Shown here piece after piece: positions 1-6,985 of a DNA stretch of 64,000 bases; the first letter of the stretch is position 1, and each line of letters starts with the position of its first letter. The notes beneath the pieces were generated by a model. It was given only the letters and a program-made list of their open reading frames with translations. It had not been told where the DNA came from and did not search any database. This DNA is from Duganella sp. CF517 (GTDB lineage Bacteria > Pseudomonadota > Gammaproteobacteria > Burkholderiales > Burkholderiaceae_D), in contig NZ_FODC01000004.1 in the NCBI RefSeq assembly GCF_900110275.1, positions 248,001 through 312,000 of the forward strand, given 5' to 3'. The position numbers were made by a program, and so were the translations under genes.

Positions 1-76
1 CCAGGATGGCCAGCAGGCTGTTCAGAATCTGCTTGAACACGGGAATCGAGGCGGAATACATGGAAAAAGTGGTCAT
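1..76 (-). CDS. DUF1993 family protein, N-terminal part only
   Basis: Only the first 25 codons lie in the window; the gene runs off the left edge. On the minus strand the ATG at 76-74 opens a frame starting MTTFSMYSASIPVFKQ, which resembles the N terminus of DUF1993 proteins (a small helical, DinB-like family of unknown function that starts with a similar SMYxASxPVF pattern). The family call rests on this short stretch alone. It is divergent from the GGDEF/EAL gene, with about 195 bases between the two starts. Confidence 0.55.
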   Translation of the reverse strand, partial: MTTFSMYSASIPVFKQILNSLLAIL

Positions 77-271
77 GGCGGGGTCCTATTGGAAGATCGA
101 TTGGAAGATCGATGTGGAAATTGAGCCGCGATAATAGCCCGCCCCGAGGTTTTTTGCTTGGCGCGTAACTTGCAGGGCAGTTTTCCGTGCATAATTCCAC
201 TAAGTAATTTTGTAACACGACCCCGACGACGATGCGACCTTTCCCCCTGCCGCGACTTTGCTCGCCCCTCG

Positions 272-3200
272 ATGACTAGCGTGATCCAGCGTCTGCGAAG
301 CCGCCTGGGCGCGCTGTACGGGCTGTCGATCTACGGCGCCTTGCTGCTGGTCGTGTTCGGCGGCCTGGTGATCCCGGCCATCATCGGCAGCTATTTGCTC
401 ATCGGCGTGCACGAACAGCAGTCGGCCCGCGTCGCGCTCGACGAGTCGCTCCAGCGCAACGCCGACATCCTGGCGCTGGGCATGCAGGAATCGCTGTGGA
501 ACATGAACACCGAATCGGCCCGTTCGCTGGTCGAATCGGTCATGCGCGACCGCTCGGTGTTGCAGGTGCAGGTGGTCGGCCAGGCCGACGCCCAGTTCAT
601 GCACATGCGCTCGCCGCGCCGCGCGGCCGGCAACGTCTACCGCGCCGAGCGCGAAATCCTGGTGCGCGGCGAGCAGATCGGCCGCATCCTGGTCGAGATG
701 GACGACGCCCGCAGCCAGCAGGAGCTGCGCGGGAAACAATGGTCCTACGTGTTCGTGCTGGCCGCGCAGCTGACCGTGTCGCTGCTGCTGATCGTGCTGT
801 TCCTCAATTCGCGCCTGATCAAGCCGCTGCGCAAGCTGATGGGCTTTTCCGACCGCCTCTCGCGCGGCGACTTCGAGACCCGGCTCGACCTCGCCGGCAG
901 CGACGAGCTCGGCCGCCTGGCCCAGCAGCTCGAGCAGATGCGCGTGGCCATCAAGCGCCTGTTCGAGGACGTCGGCCAGCGCGAGGAGCGCTTCCGCACC
1001 ATCGTCACGCAGGTGCCGGGCGCGGTGTTCCGCTTCCGCCCGGACGGGCCGATCGACTTCGTCTCGGACGCCATCGAGGACATCGCCGGCTACCCGGCGG
1101 CCCAGTTCATGCGCGGCAACACCGACGCCTGGACCAACCTGATTGCCCCGCAGGACCGCAAGCGCCACCGCCACGCGGTCACGCAGGCGCTCGGCGACGG
1201 CCTGCCGTACGAGGTCGAATACCGCATCGTCGACGCCGCCGGCACCGAACGCTGGCTGGCCGAGAACGGCCAGCCGCAGCCGCGCGGCGCCGACGGCAGC
1301 TCGCCCTGGGTCGACGGCATCATCGCCGACATCAGCCAGCGCAAGCACAACGAGATGCGCATCGAGGGCCTGCTGGCCGAGCAAAGCGCCATCCTCGACA
1401 ACGTCATGTTCGGCGTCATGTTCGTGCGCAACCGGCGCATCGTCTCGGTCAACCGCCGCTGCGAGGAATTGTTCGGCTACGAGCCGGGTGCGATGACGGG
1501 CGCCTCGACCGCGATCCTGTTCCCCGACCCGTTCGAGTACGAGGCCGCCGGCGCGCGCCAGTACCCGTCGCTGGCCGAGGGCGACTACTTCAACGAGGAG
1601 CGCAACTACCGGCGCGGCGACGGCAGCACCTTCTGGTGCATGGTCAGCGGCTACGCGCTCGACCGGCACCGCGCCAACGAGGGCAGCATCTGGGTCTACG
1701 CCGACATCACCGCGCGCAAGGAGGCCGAGGAAAAGCTGCGCCTGTCGGCCACCGTCATCGAGCACATCGCCGACGGCGTGGTGGTGCTCGACAAGGAAGG
1801 CACCATCGTCGCCATCAACCCGGCCTTCAGCCAGATCACCGGCTACTCCGAGGCCGAGGCGCTGGGCCGGCACTACTCGTTGACGCGCTCGGGCCGCCAC
1901 GAGCAGCAATTCTACGACGGCATGTGGCAAGAGCAGGTCGACACCGGCTTCTGGCGCGGCGAGTTGTGGAGCCAGCGCAAGAACGGCGAGCAGTATCTGG
2001 AGTGGCTGACGGTGAGCGCGGTGCGCGACAGCCGCGGCGTCGGCACCCACTACGTGGGCGTCTTCAGCGACATCACCAAGGCCAAGGAATCGCAGGAAAA
2101 GCTCGACCACCTGGCGCACCACGATCCGCTGACGGCGCTGCCGAACCGGCTGCTGTTCCACGACCGCCTGCAGCACGCGCTGCTGCGCGCGACGCGCGAC
2201 GGCGAGCAGCTGGCGCTGCTGTTCATCGACCTCGACCGGTTTAAAAACGTCAACGACACCCTTGGCCACCACATCGGCGACGAGCTGCTCAAGCAGGTCG
2301 CCAACGCGCTGCTCGAACGCCTGCGCGAAGGCGACACCCTGGCGCGCCTGGGCGGCGACGAATTCATCGTGCTGCTCGAGGACATCGACGACCAGTTCGG
2401 CGCCAGCCAGGTGGCCGAAAAGCTGGTGCAGATGTTCGACCAGCCGTTCATGGTGGCCGGCCACGAACTGTTCGTCACCTGCAGCGTGGGCATCAGCCTG
2501 TTCCCGGACGACGCCACCGACCTCAATATGCTGATCCGCAACGCCGACGTGGCGATGTACCAGGCCAAGGCGCGCGGGCGCAACGGCTACAGCTTCTACG
2601 CGCCGTCGATGACGGGCGAGGGCGTCGAGCGGCTGCGCCTGGAGACGTTCCTGCGCCGCTCGATCGAAAAGGACGAGGTGTTCCTCAACTATCAACCGCA
2701 GGTGGAGATCGACAGCGGGCGCCTGATCGGGGTCGAGGCGCTGGTGCGCTGGAACCATCCGGAACTGGGTCTGATCCCGCCGATCCGCTTCATCCCGCTG
2801 GCCGAGGACACCGGCTTCATCAACCAGCTCGGCAAGTGGGTGCTGCACGAGGCCTGCCGCCAGATGGTGCGCTGGCAGCAGGCCGGCCTGCACGTGCCCA
2901 AGATCGCCGTCAACCTGTCGGCCAAGCAGTTCGAGCGCGGCAGCATCGTCAACATGGTGGCCGACATCCTGCGCGAGACCGGCCTGGAACCGCAGCGCCT
3001 GCAGCTGGAGGTAACGGAGTCGGTGATCATGAACACCGGCGACGCCATGGTCTTCATCAACGACCTGCACTCGATCGGCGTCGGCCTGGCGATCGACGAT
3101 TTCGGCACCGGCTACTCGTCGCTGGCCTACCTGAAGCAGCTGCCGGTGCAGACGCTCAAGATCGACCGCTCCTTCATCAAGGACATCTCGACCGACGCCA

Positions 3201-3391
3201 ACGACGAGGCCATCGCCATCGCCATCATCCAGCTCGGCAAGAGCATGAACCTGTCGGTCATCGCCGAGGGCGTCGAGACCGAGGAGCAGGCCGCCTTCCT
3301 GCTGCGCCACGGCTGCCACCTGGCCCAGGGCTACTTCTACAGCAAGCCGCTGGCCGCCGCCGACATGCTGGCGCGCTGGCGCCCACAATAA
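272..3391 (+). CDS. Membrane PAS-PAS-PAS-GGDEF-EAL cyclic-di-GMP protein
   Basis: Predicted bifunctional cyclic-di-GMP enzyme of 1039 residues in the inner membrane. Order: a membrane segment (about 18-44), a periplasmic stretch, a second membrane segment (about 156-178), HAMP, three PAS domains (about 237-360, 370-490 and 495-615), GGDEF and EAL. The GGDEF motif is intact at residues 694-698, with an RxxD inhibitory-site pattern (REGD) five residues upstream. The EAL signature is intact at 822-824, inside GVEALVRW. Both activities are therefore possible; which dominates cannot be told from sequence. I chose the ATG at 272 rather than the in-frame ATG at 158, because the upstream 38 codons are arginine-rich and unlike a membrane-protein N terminus. 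The next gene begins 15 bases after the stop. Confidence 0.93.
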   Translation: MTSVIQRLRSRLGALYGLSIYGALLLVVFGGLVIPAIIGSYLLIGVHEQQSARVALDESLQRNADILALGMQESLWNMNTESARSLVESVMRDRSVLQVQVVGQADAQFMHMRSPRRAAGNVYRAEREILVRGEQIGRILVEMDDARSQQELRGKQWSYVFVLAAQLTVSLLLIVLFLNSRLIKPLRKLMGFSDRLSRGDFETRLDLAGSDELGRLAQQLEQMRVAIKRLFEDVGQREERFRTIVTQVPGAVFRFRPDGPIDFVSDAIEDIAGYPAAQFMRGNTDAWTNLIAPQDRKRHRHAVTQALGDGLPYEVEYRIVDAAGTERWLAENGQPQPRGADGSSPWVDGIIADISQRKHNEMRIEGLLAEQSAILDNVMFGVMFVRNRRIVSVNRRCEELFGYEPGAMTGASTAILFPDPFEYEAAGARQYPSLAEGDYFNEERNYRRGDGSTFWCMVSGYALDRHRANEGSIWVYADITARKEAEEKLRLSATVIEHIADGVVVLDKEGTIVAINPAFSQITGYSEAEALGRHYSLTRSGRHEQQFYDGMWQEQVDTGFWRGELWSQRKNGEQYLEWLTVSAVRDSRGVGTHYVGVFSDITKAKESQEKLDHLAHHDPLTALPNRLLFHDRLQHALLRATRDGEQLALLFIDLDRFKNVNDTLGHHIGDELLKQVANALLERLREGDTLARLGGDEFIVLLEDIDDQFGASQVAEKLVQMFDQPFMVAGHELFVTCSVGISLFPDDATDLNMLIRNADVAMYQAKARGRNGYSFYAPSMTGEGVERLRLETFLRRSIEKDEVFLNYQPQVEIDSGRLIGVEALVRWNHPELGLIPPIRFIPLAEDTGFINQLGKWVLHEACRQMVRWQQAGLHVPKIAVNLSAKQFERGSIVNMVADILRETGLEPQRLQLEVTESVIMNTGDAMVFINDLHSIGVGLAIDDFGTGYSSLAYLKQLPVQTLKIDRSFIKDISTDANDEAIAIAIIQLGKSMNLSVIAEGVETEEQAAFLLRHGCHLAQGYFYSKPLAAADMLARWRPQ

Positions 3392-3406
3392 AAACCGGAG
3401 GCCTCC

Positions 3407-5686
3407 ATGCAGGGAGAGAAAAAAAGTTCGCGCCGGCGCTTCCTGTTCGGTGGCGTGGGCGTGGTCGGCGCGCTGGTGGTCGGCTGGGGCGTGCTGCCGG
3501 CGCGCCAGCGCTTGCACAGCGCCGGCGCGCACCCGCTGCCGCTGACCGGCGGCGCGCTGGCGCTCAACGGCTGGGTGGGCGTGGCGCCGGACGGCAGCGT
3601 CACCGTCGCCATGCCGCGCAGCGAAATGGGGCAGGGCGTGCACACGGCGCTGCCGATGCTGGTGGCCGAGGAGCTGGACGTGCCGCTGGCGGCGATCCGC
3701 CTGGTGCAGGCGCCGATGGATAAGATCTTCGGCAACGTCGCCATGCTGCGCGACGGCCTGCCGTTCCATCCCGACGACGACGGCCGAATGAAGGCGGTCG
3801 CCCAGTGGACCGTCGGCAAGGTCGCGCGCGAGCTGGGGTTGATCATCACGGGCGGCTCGTCGAGCGTCAAGGATGCGTGGGGGCCGATGCGCGAGGCCGG
3901 CGCCACGGCGCGCGCGATGCTGGTGGCCGCCGCCGCCGAGCTATGGAAGGTGCGCGCGGCCGACTGCCGCACCGAGGACGGCCACGTGGTGCACGCCGAC
4001 GGCCGGCGCCTGGCCTACGGCACCCTGGCCGCCGCCGCCGCGACCTCGCGGCCCGGCGAAGTGCGCCTCAAGACGCCCCAGGAATTCCGCCTGATCGGCC
4101 GCCCGCAGCCGCGCCGCGACACCCCGGCCAAGGTCAACGGGCGCGCGGTGTTCGGCATCGACGTGCGCCCCGAGGGCCTGTTGTACGCGGCCGTGCGCAT
4201 GGCGCCGCTGATCGGCGGAGCCGTCGCCGGCGTCGATGCGAACGCCGTGCTCACGATGCCCGGCGTGCTGCGCGTGGTCGATTTTTCCGCCGCGCTGGGA
4301 CCGCACGCCGGCGCCGGCGCCGGCGTGGCGGTCGTCGCCAGGACCTGGTGGCAGGCCAGGACGGCCGCGCAAGCGTTGCCGGTGCGCTGGGTCGACGGCC
4401 CCAACGCGGGCCTGTCCAGCGCCGGCGTCTACGCCCAGTTCGCGGCCCTGCTGGACAAGGAAGCCGGCTACGCCTACCACCAGGGCGGCGACATGGACGC
4501 CGTCGAGGGGAAGGTCGCCGGCATCGCCCGAACCGTCAGTGCCGAATACCGCGCCCCGTATCTGGCGCATGCCGCGATGGAGCCGGTCAACTGCACCGCG
4601 CAGGTCAGGGACGGCAAGGTCTATGTGTGGGCGCCGACGCAGTCGCCGGGCTTCGCGGTGCAAGCGGCGGCCAGCGCCGGCGGCGTCGACGTGGAGGACG
4701 TGGTGCTGCAGGTGACGATGCTGGGCGGCGGCTTCGGCCGCCGGCTCGACGTCGACATGGTCGCGCAATGCGTGGCGGTGGCGCGCCAGTGCGGCGGCGC
4801 GCCGGTGCAGATGATCTGGTCGCGCGAGGACGACACCACGCACGACGTCTACCGGCCGGCGGCGCTGGCGCGCTTCGTCGCCACGCTGGACGCGGCCGGC
4901 AATGTGCTCGGCTACGACAACAAGTCGGCCAGCGGTTCGGTGTCGCACCAGTTCTTCAAGCGCAACCTTGGCTTGCCGGCCGGTGGCCCCGACAAGACCA
5001 CCGCCGAGGGCGAATTCGACATGCAATACGAATTCGTCAACCAGCGCATCCGCCACGTGATCGTCGACAGCGCGGTGCCGCTGGGCTACTGGCGCTCGGT
5101 CGGCCACTCGCACAACGCCTTCTTCAAGGAGAGCTTCATCGACGAACTGGCGCACGCCGCCGGCAAGGACGGCGTCGAATTCCGCCGCGGGCTGCTCAAG
5201 CGCCATCCGCGCCACCTGGCGGTGCTCGACGCCGCCGTGGCCCGCGCCGGCGCCGCGCCCGAGGGCCGCGCGCACGGCGTGGCGCTGCACCAGTCGTTCG
5301 GCACCATCGTCGCCCAGGTGGCCGAGGTCTCGGTCGACGGCGCGGAGATCCGCGTGCACCGGGTGGTGTGCGCCATCGACTGCGGCATCGCCGTCAACCC
5401 CAACATCATCGCCCAGCAGGCCGAATCGGGGGTGGTGTTCGGCCTGTCGGCGGCGCTGTACGGCGCGGTGACGATCAAGGACGGCAAGGTTCAACAAACC
5501 AACTTCCACGATTACCCGGTCGCACGCATGAACCAGGCCCCGATCGTCGAAACGATTATCATGCCGAGTGCGGAGCACCCGGAAGGCATGGGCGAACCGG
5601 CCACGCCGCCGATCGCGCCGGCGGTGGCCAACGCCGTATTCAAATTAACCGGCAAGCGCTTGCGCAGCCTGCCGTTGACGTTATAG
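3407..5686 (+). CDS. Xanthine dehydrogenase/aldehyde oxidase family molybdopterin-binding large subunit (IorB-like)
   Basis: A 759-residue molybdenum hydroxylase large subunit resembling the isoquinoline 1-oxidoreductase beta type. The N terminus has a twin-arginine pattern (SSRRRFLFGG) followed by a hydrophobic stretch, so export through Tat as a folded cofactor protein is likely. Family marks include LGGGFGRR near the middle, PLGYWRSVGHSHNAFF, and GMGEP near residue 735, whose Glu aligns with the catalytic Glu of the family. The usual partner, a small 2Fe-2S subunit, is not adjacent: upstream is the GGDEF/EAL gene and downstream, 9 bases away, a hydrolase. The substrate is unknown. A good Shine-Dalgarno (CGGAGG) precedes the ATG. 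Confidence 0.88.
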   Translation: MQGEKKSSRRRFLFGGVGVVGALVVGWGVLPARQRLHSAGAHPLPLTGGALALNGWVGVAPDGSVTVAMPRSEMGQGVHTALPMLVAEELDVPLAAIRLVQAPMDKIFGNVAMLRDGLPFHPDDDGRMKAVAQWTVGKVARELGLIITGGSSSVKDAWGPMREAGATARAMLVAAAAELWKVRAADCRTEDGHVVHADGRRLAYGTLAAAAATSRPGEVRLKTPQEFRLIGRPQPRRDTPAKVNGRAVFGIDVRPEGLLYAAVRMAPLIGGAVAGVDANAVLTMPGVLRVVDFSAALGPHAGAGAGVAVVARTWWQARTAAQALPVRWVDGPNAGLSSAGVYAQFAALLDKEAGYAYHQGGDMDAVEGKVAGIARTVSAEYRAPYLAHAAMEPVNCTAQVRDGKVYVWAPTQSPGFAVQAAASAGGVDVEDVVLQVTMLGGGFGRRLDVDMVAQCVAVARQCGGAPVQMIWSREDDTTHDVYRPAALARFVATLDAAGNVLGYDNKSASGSVSHQFFKRNLGLPAGGPDKTTAEGEFDMQYEFVNQRIRHVIVDSAVPLGYWRSVGHSHNAFFKESFIDELAHAAGKDGVEFRRGLLKRHPRHLAVLDAAVARAGAAPEGRAHGVALHQSFGTIVAQVAEVSVDGAEIRVHRVVCAIDCGIAVNPNIIAQQAESGVVFGLSAALYGAVTIKDGKVQQTNFHDYPVARMNQAPIVETIIMPSAEHPEGMGEPATPPIAPAVANAVFKLTGKRLRSLPLTL

Positions 5687-5695
5687 GAGAGTTGG

Positions 5696-6697
5696 ATGAG
5701 GACAGCGTTATTGGTGGGAGCATGGATGGTGTCGGCGCTGGCCGCCGCCGAGGTGACCGAGACCGGCGGTTTCACCGTCGGCACGACCGAGGTGGTGGGC
5801 TACCGTTTGAGCCAGGAGGGCGCGCCCGACGTCGAGTACTTCATCTCCAAAACCAAGGAGCCGGCGCCGCTGGTGCTGCTGATCCAGGGATCCGGCTGCG
5901 CGCCGGTGTTCAGCGGCCTCGATACGTCGCGCCGCTCGTCCAACGTGTTCGGCTACATCGATCTGGCGCAGCAGGGTAAATACGCGGTCATGGTGGTCAA
6001 CAAGCCGCACGCGCCCAAGGACGCGCCGAACGGCGGCGGCATCATCGCCTGTCCGACCGAATTCAATGACTACTTCACGCTGGAGAACTGGGTGCGCGAC
6101 CTGGGGCGGGCCTACGACCACGCCGCGCAGCAGCCGTGGGTGCGCGCCGGCTCGTCGCTGGCGCTGGGCGTGTCGGAAGGCGCCGCCGCCGCCGCCGGCC
6201 TGGCCGAAAAAGAGGGCCGCGTGACCGACGTCGCCATCGTTTCCGGCAGCGGCCCGTCGCAGTATTTCGACTTCGTCGCCGGCGCCTACGCCGCCGGCGG
6301 CGGCGACGAGGCGATCAAGCTGCGCCTGGACGAACTGGAGGCCACGCGCCAAAAGATCGCCGCCGATCCGGACAACGCCAAAGTGCTGGCCTGGGGCCAC
6401 CCGTACAGGCGCTGGACCAGTTTCTTCCGGGCGTCGTCGACGCAATCGCTGTTGAAATCGCAGGCGCGCGTCTACATCGTCGGCGGCATGAAGGACACCA
6501 GCGTGCCGATCATGGCGGGCGAGGCGATGGCCGCCGAGCTGCTGGGCGCCGGCCACGACGTCACCTTGCGGCGAATCCCCAACGCCGGCCACAACCTGCT
6601 GCCGGCCGGCGCGGCCGCCGGCAACATGTGGCCGGAGTACCAGCGCATCGTCGAATGGTACGGGCGCGACCTGTCCAAGCCGGTCGGGGCGCGTTAG
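5696..6697 (+). CDS. Secreted alpha/beta hydrolase
   Basis: A 333-residue protein with a short signal peptide (MRTALLVGAWMVSALAAAEV). It has an alpha/beta hydrolase layout: an oxyanion-loop region IQGSGCAPVF, a nucleophile-elbow pattern GVSEGA (Ser as likely nucleophile), and a C-terminal NAGHNLLPAG whose His is the probable catalytic base. The region before the His (GGMKDTSVPIMAGEAMA) resembles prolyl-oligopeptidase and dienelactone-hydrolase tails. It starts 9 bases after the molybdenum enzyme stop, with an AGGAGAG Shine-Dalgarno, so the two are probably co-transcribed. Substrate unknown. Confidence 0.75.
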   Translation: MRTALLVGAWMVSALAAAEVTETGGFTVGTTEVVGYRLSQEGAPDVEYFISKTKEPAPLVLLIQGSGCAPVFSGLDTSRRSSNVFGYIDLAQQGKYAVMVVNKPHAPKDAPNGGGIIACPTEFNDYFTLENWVRDLGRAYDHAAQQPWVRAGSSLALGVSEGAAAAAGLAEKEGRVTDVAIVSGSGPSQYFDFVAGAYAAGGGDEAIKLRLDELEATRQKIAADPDNAKVLAWGHPYRRWTSFFRASSTQSLLKSQARVYIVGGMKDTSVPIMAGEAMAAELLGAGHDVTLRRIPNAGHNLLPAGAAAGNMWPEYQRIVEWYGRDLSKPVGAR

Positions 6698-6725
6698 CGC
6701 CGACGCTCGCCCTCCGGTCCAAAAC

Positions 6726-6745
6726 CGCCGAGCACACGCTCGGCG
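6726..6745. terminator. GC-rich hairpin after the hydrolase gene
   Basis: Perfect 8-bp stem CGCCGAGC/GCTCGGCG with loop ACAC, flanked by AAAA on the left and AAAAA on the right. For plus-strand transcripts there is no U-run after the stem, so this is a weak terminator at best; in minus orientation a short GTTTTGG follows. It ends 9 bases before the -35 of the next operon. Confidence 0.4.
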
Positions 6746-6753
6746 AAAAATTG

Positions 6754-6781
6754 TTGACATCGCCGCCCGTTCGTTTATTCT
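6754..6781 (+). promoter_or_regulatory. Sigma70-like promoter of the uronan operon
   Basis: Perfect -35 hexamer TTGACA at 6754-6759, then a -10-like TATTCT at 6776-6781 with a 16-bp spacer. A LacI-type operator begins at the last base of the -10. This is the best promoter in the 288-base gap before the TonB receptor gene, and its placement makes repression by a bound operator straightforward. Confidence 0.6.
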
Positions 6782-6813
6782 TACTGCATCGATACAGTAA
6801 ATCGTTACAGTAA
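6781..6813. promoter_or_regulatory. LacI-type operator 1
   Basis: Near-perfect 20-bp palindrome with arms TTACTG and CAGTAA and a central CG, as is usual for LacI-family operators. It is followed 14 bp later by another CAGTAA half-site (6808-6813). The same layout recurs at operator 2. It lies directly downstream of the -10, so a bound repressor would block initiation. The likely ligand is the LacI-family protein encoded at 9455-10492. Confidence 0.65.
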
Positions 6814-6894
6814 AAGTTTCGAGGATACGCGCAGGGCGGGTTAGCGCAGCGCGATCGGCCATATGTGTTGTGAAAATAATCATGAGCAGCGTAA

Positions 6895-6917
6895 GGGGTC
6901 TCAACCCCATCTTTTTT
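6895..6917 (+). terminator. Short hairpin with T-run between the two operators
   Basis: A 5-bp stem GGGGT/ACCCC with a 4-nt loop, followed by ATC and six T residues. This is intrinsic-terminator geometry with a weak stem. It would cut transcripts from the 6754 promoter before the TonB receptor gene unless relieved, so it may attenuate the operon. The stem is short and could be chance. Confidence 0.35.
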
Positions 6918-6922
6918 ACCGG

Positions 6923-6957
6923 TTTACTGTAACGTTACAGTAAATCGTTGCAGTACC
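6923..6957. promoter_or_regulatory. LacI-type operator 2 with overlapping weak promoter
   Basis: Perfect 22-bp palindrome at 6923-6944 (arms TTTACTGTAAC/GTTACAGTAAA, centred on CG), followed by ATCGTTGCAGTA, which repeats the third half-site arrangement of operator 1. A possible weak promoter overlaps it: TTGCAG at 6948-6953, then TAAGAT at 6971-6976 with a 17-bp spacer. That promoter would give a very short leader before the ATG at 6986. Two operators about 140 bp apart would allow repression by looping. Confidence 0.65.
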
Positions 6958-6985
6958 AACTAGATAACTATAAGATACGGAGACA

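Noticed and set aside
200..3769. Minus-strand open frame of 1189 codons opposite the GGDEF/EAL gene
   Set aside because: Its product is Arg/Ala/His/Asp-rich without domains, the usual antisense shadow of a GC-rich gene. The plus strand encodes clear PAS, GGDEF and EAL domains.
6881..6931. 16-codon leader frame before the TonB receptor gene
   Set aside because: No ribosome site and only one start; it overlaps a hairpin and an operator and is likely chance. Mentioned only with the operator finding.
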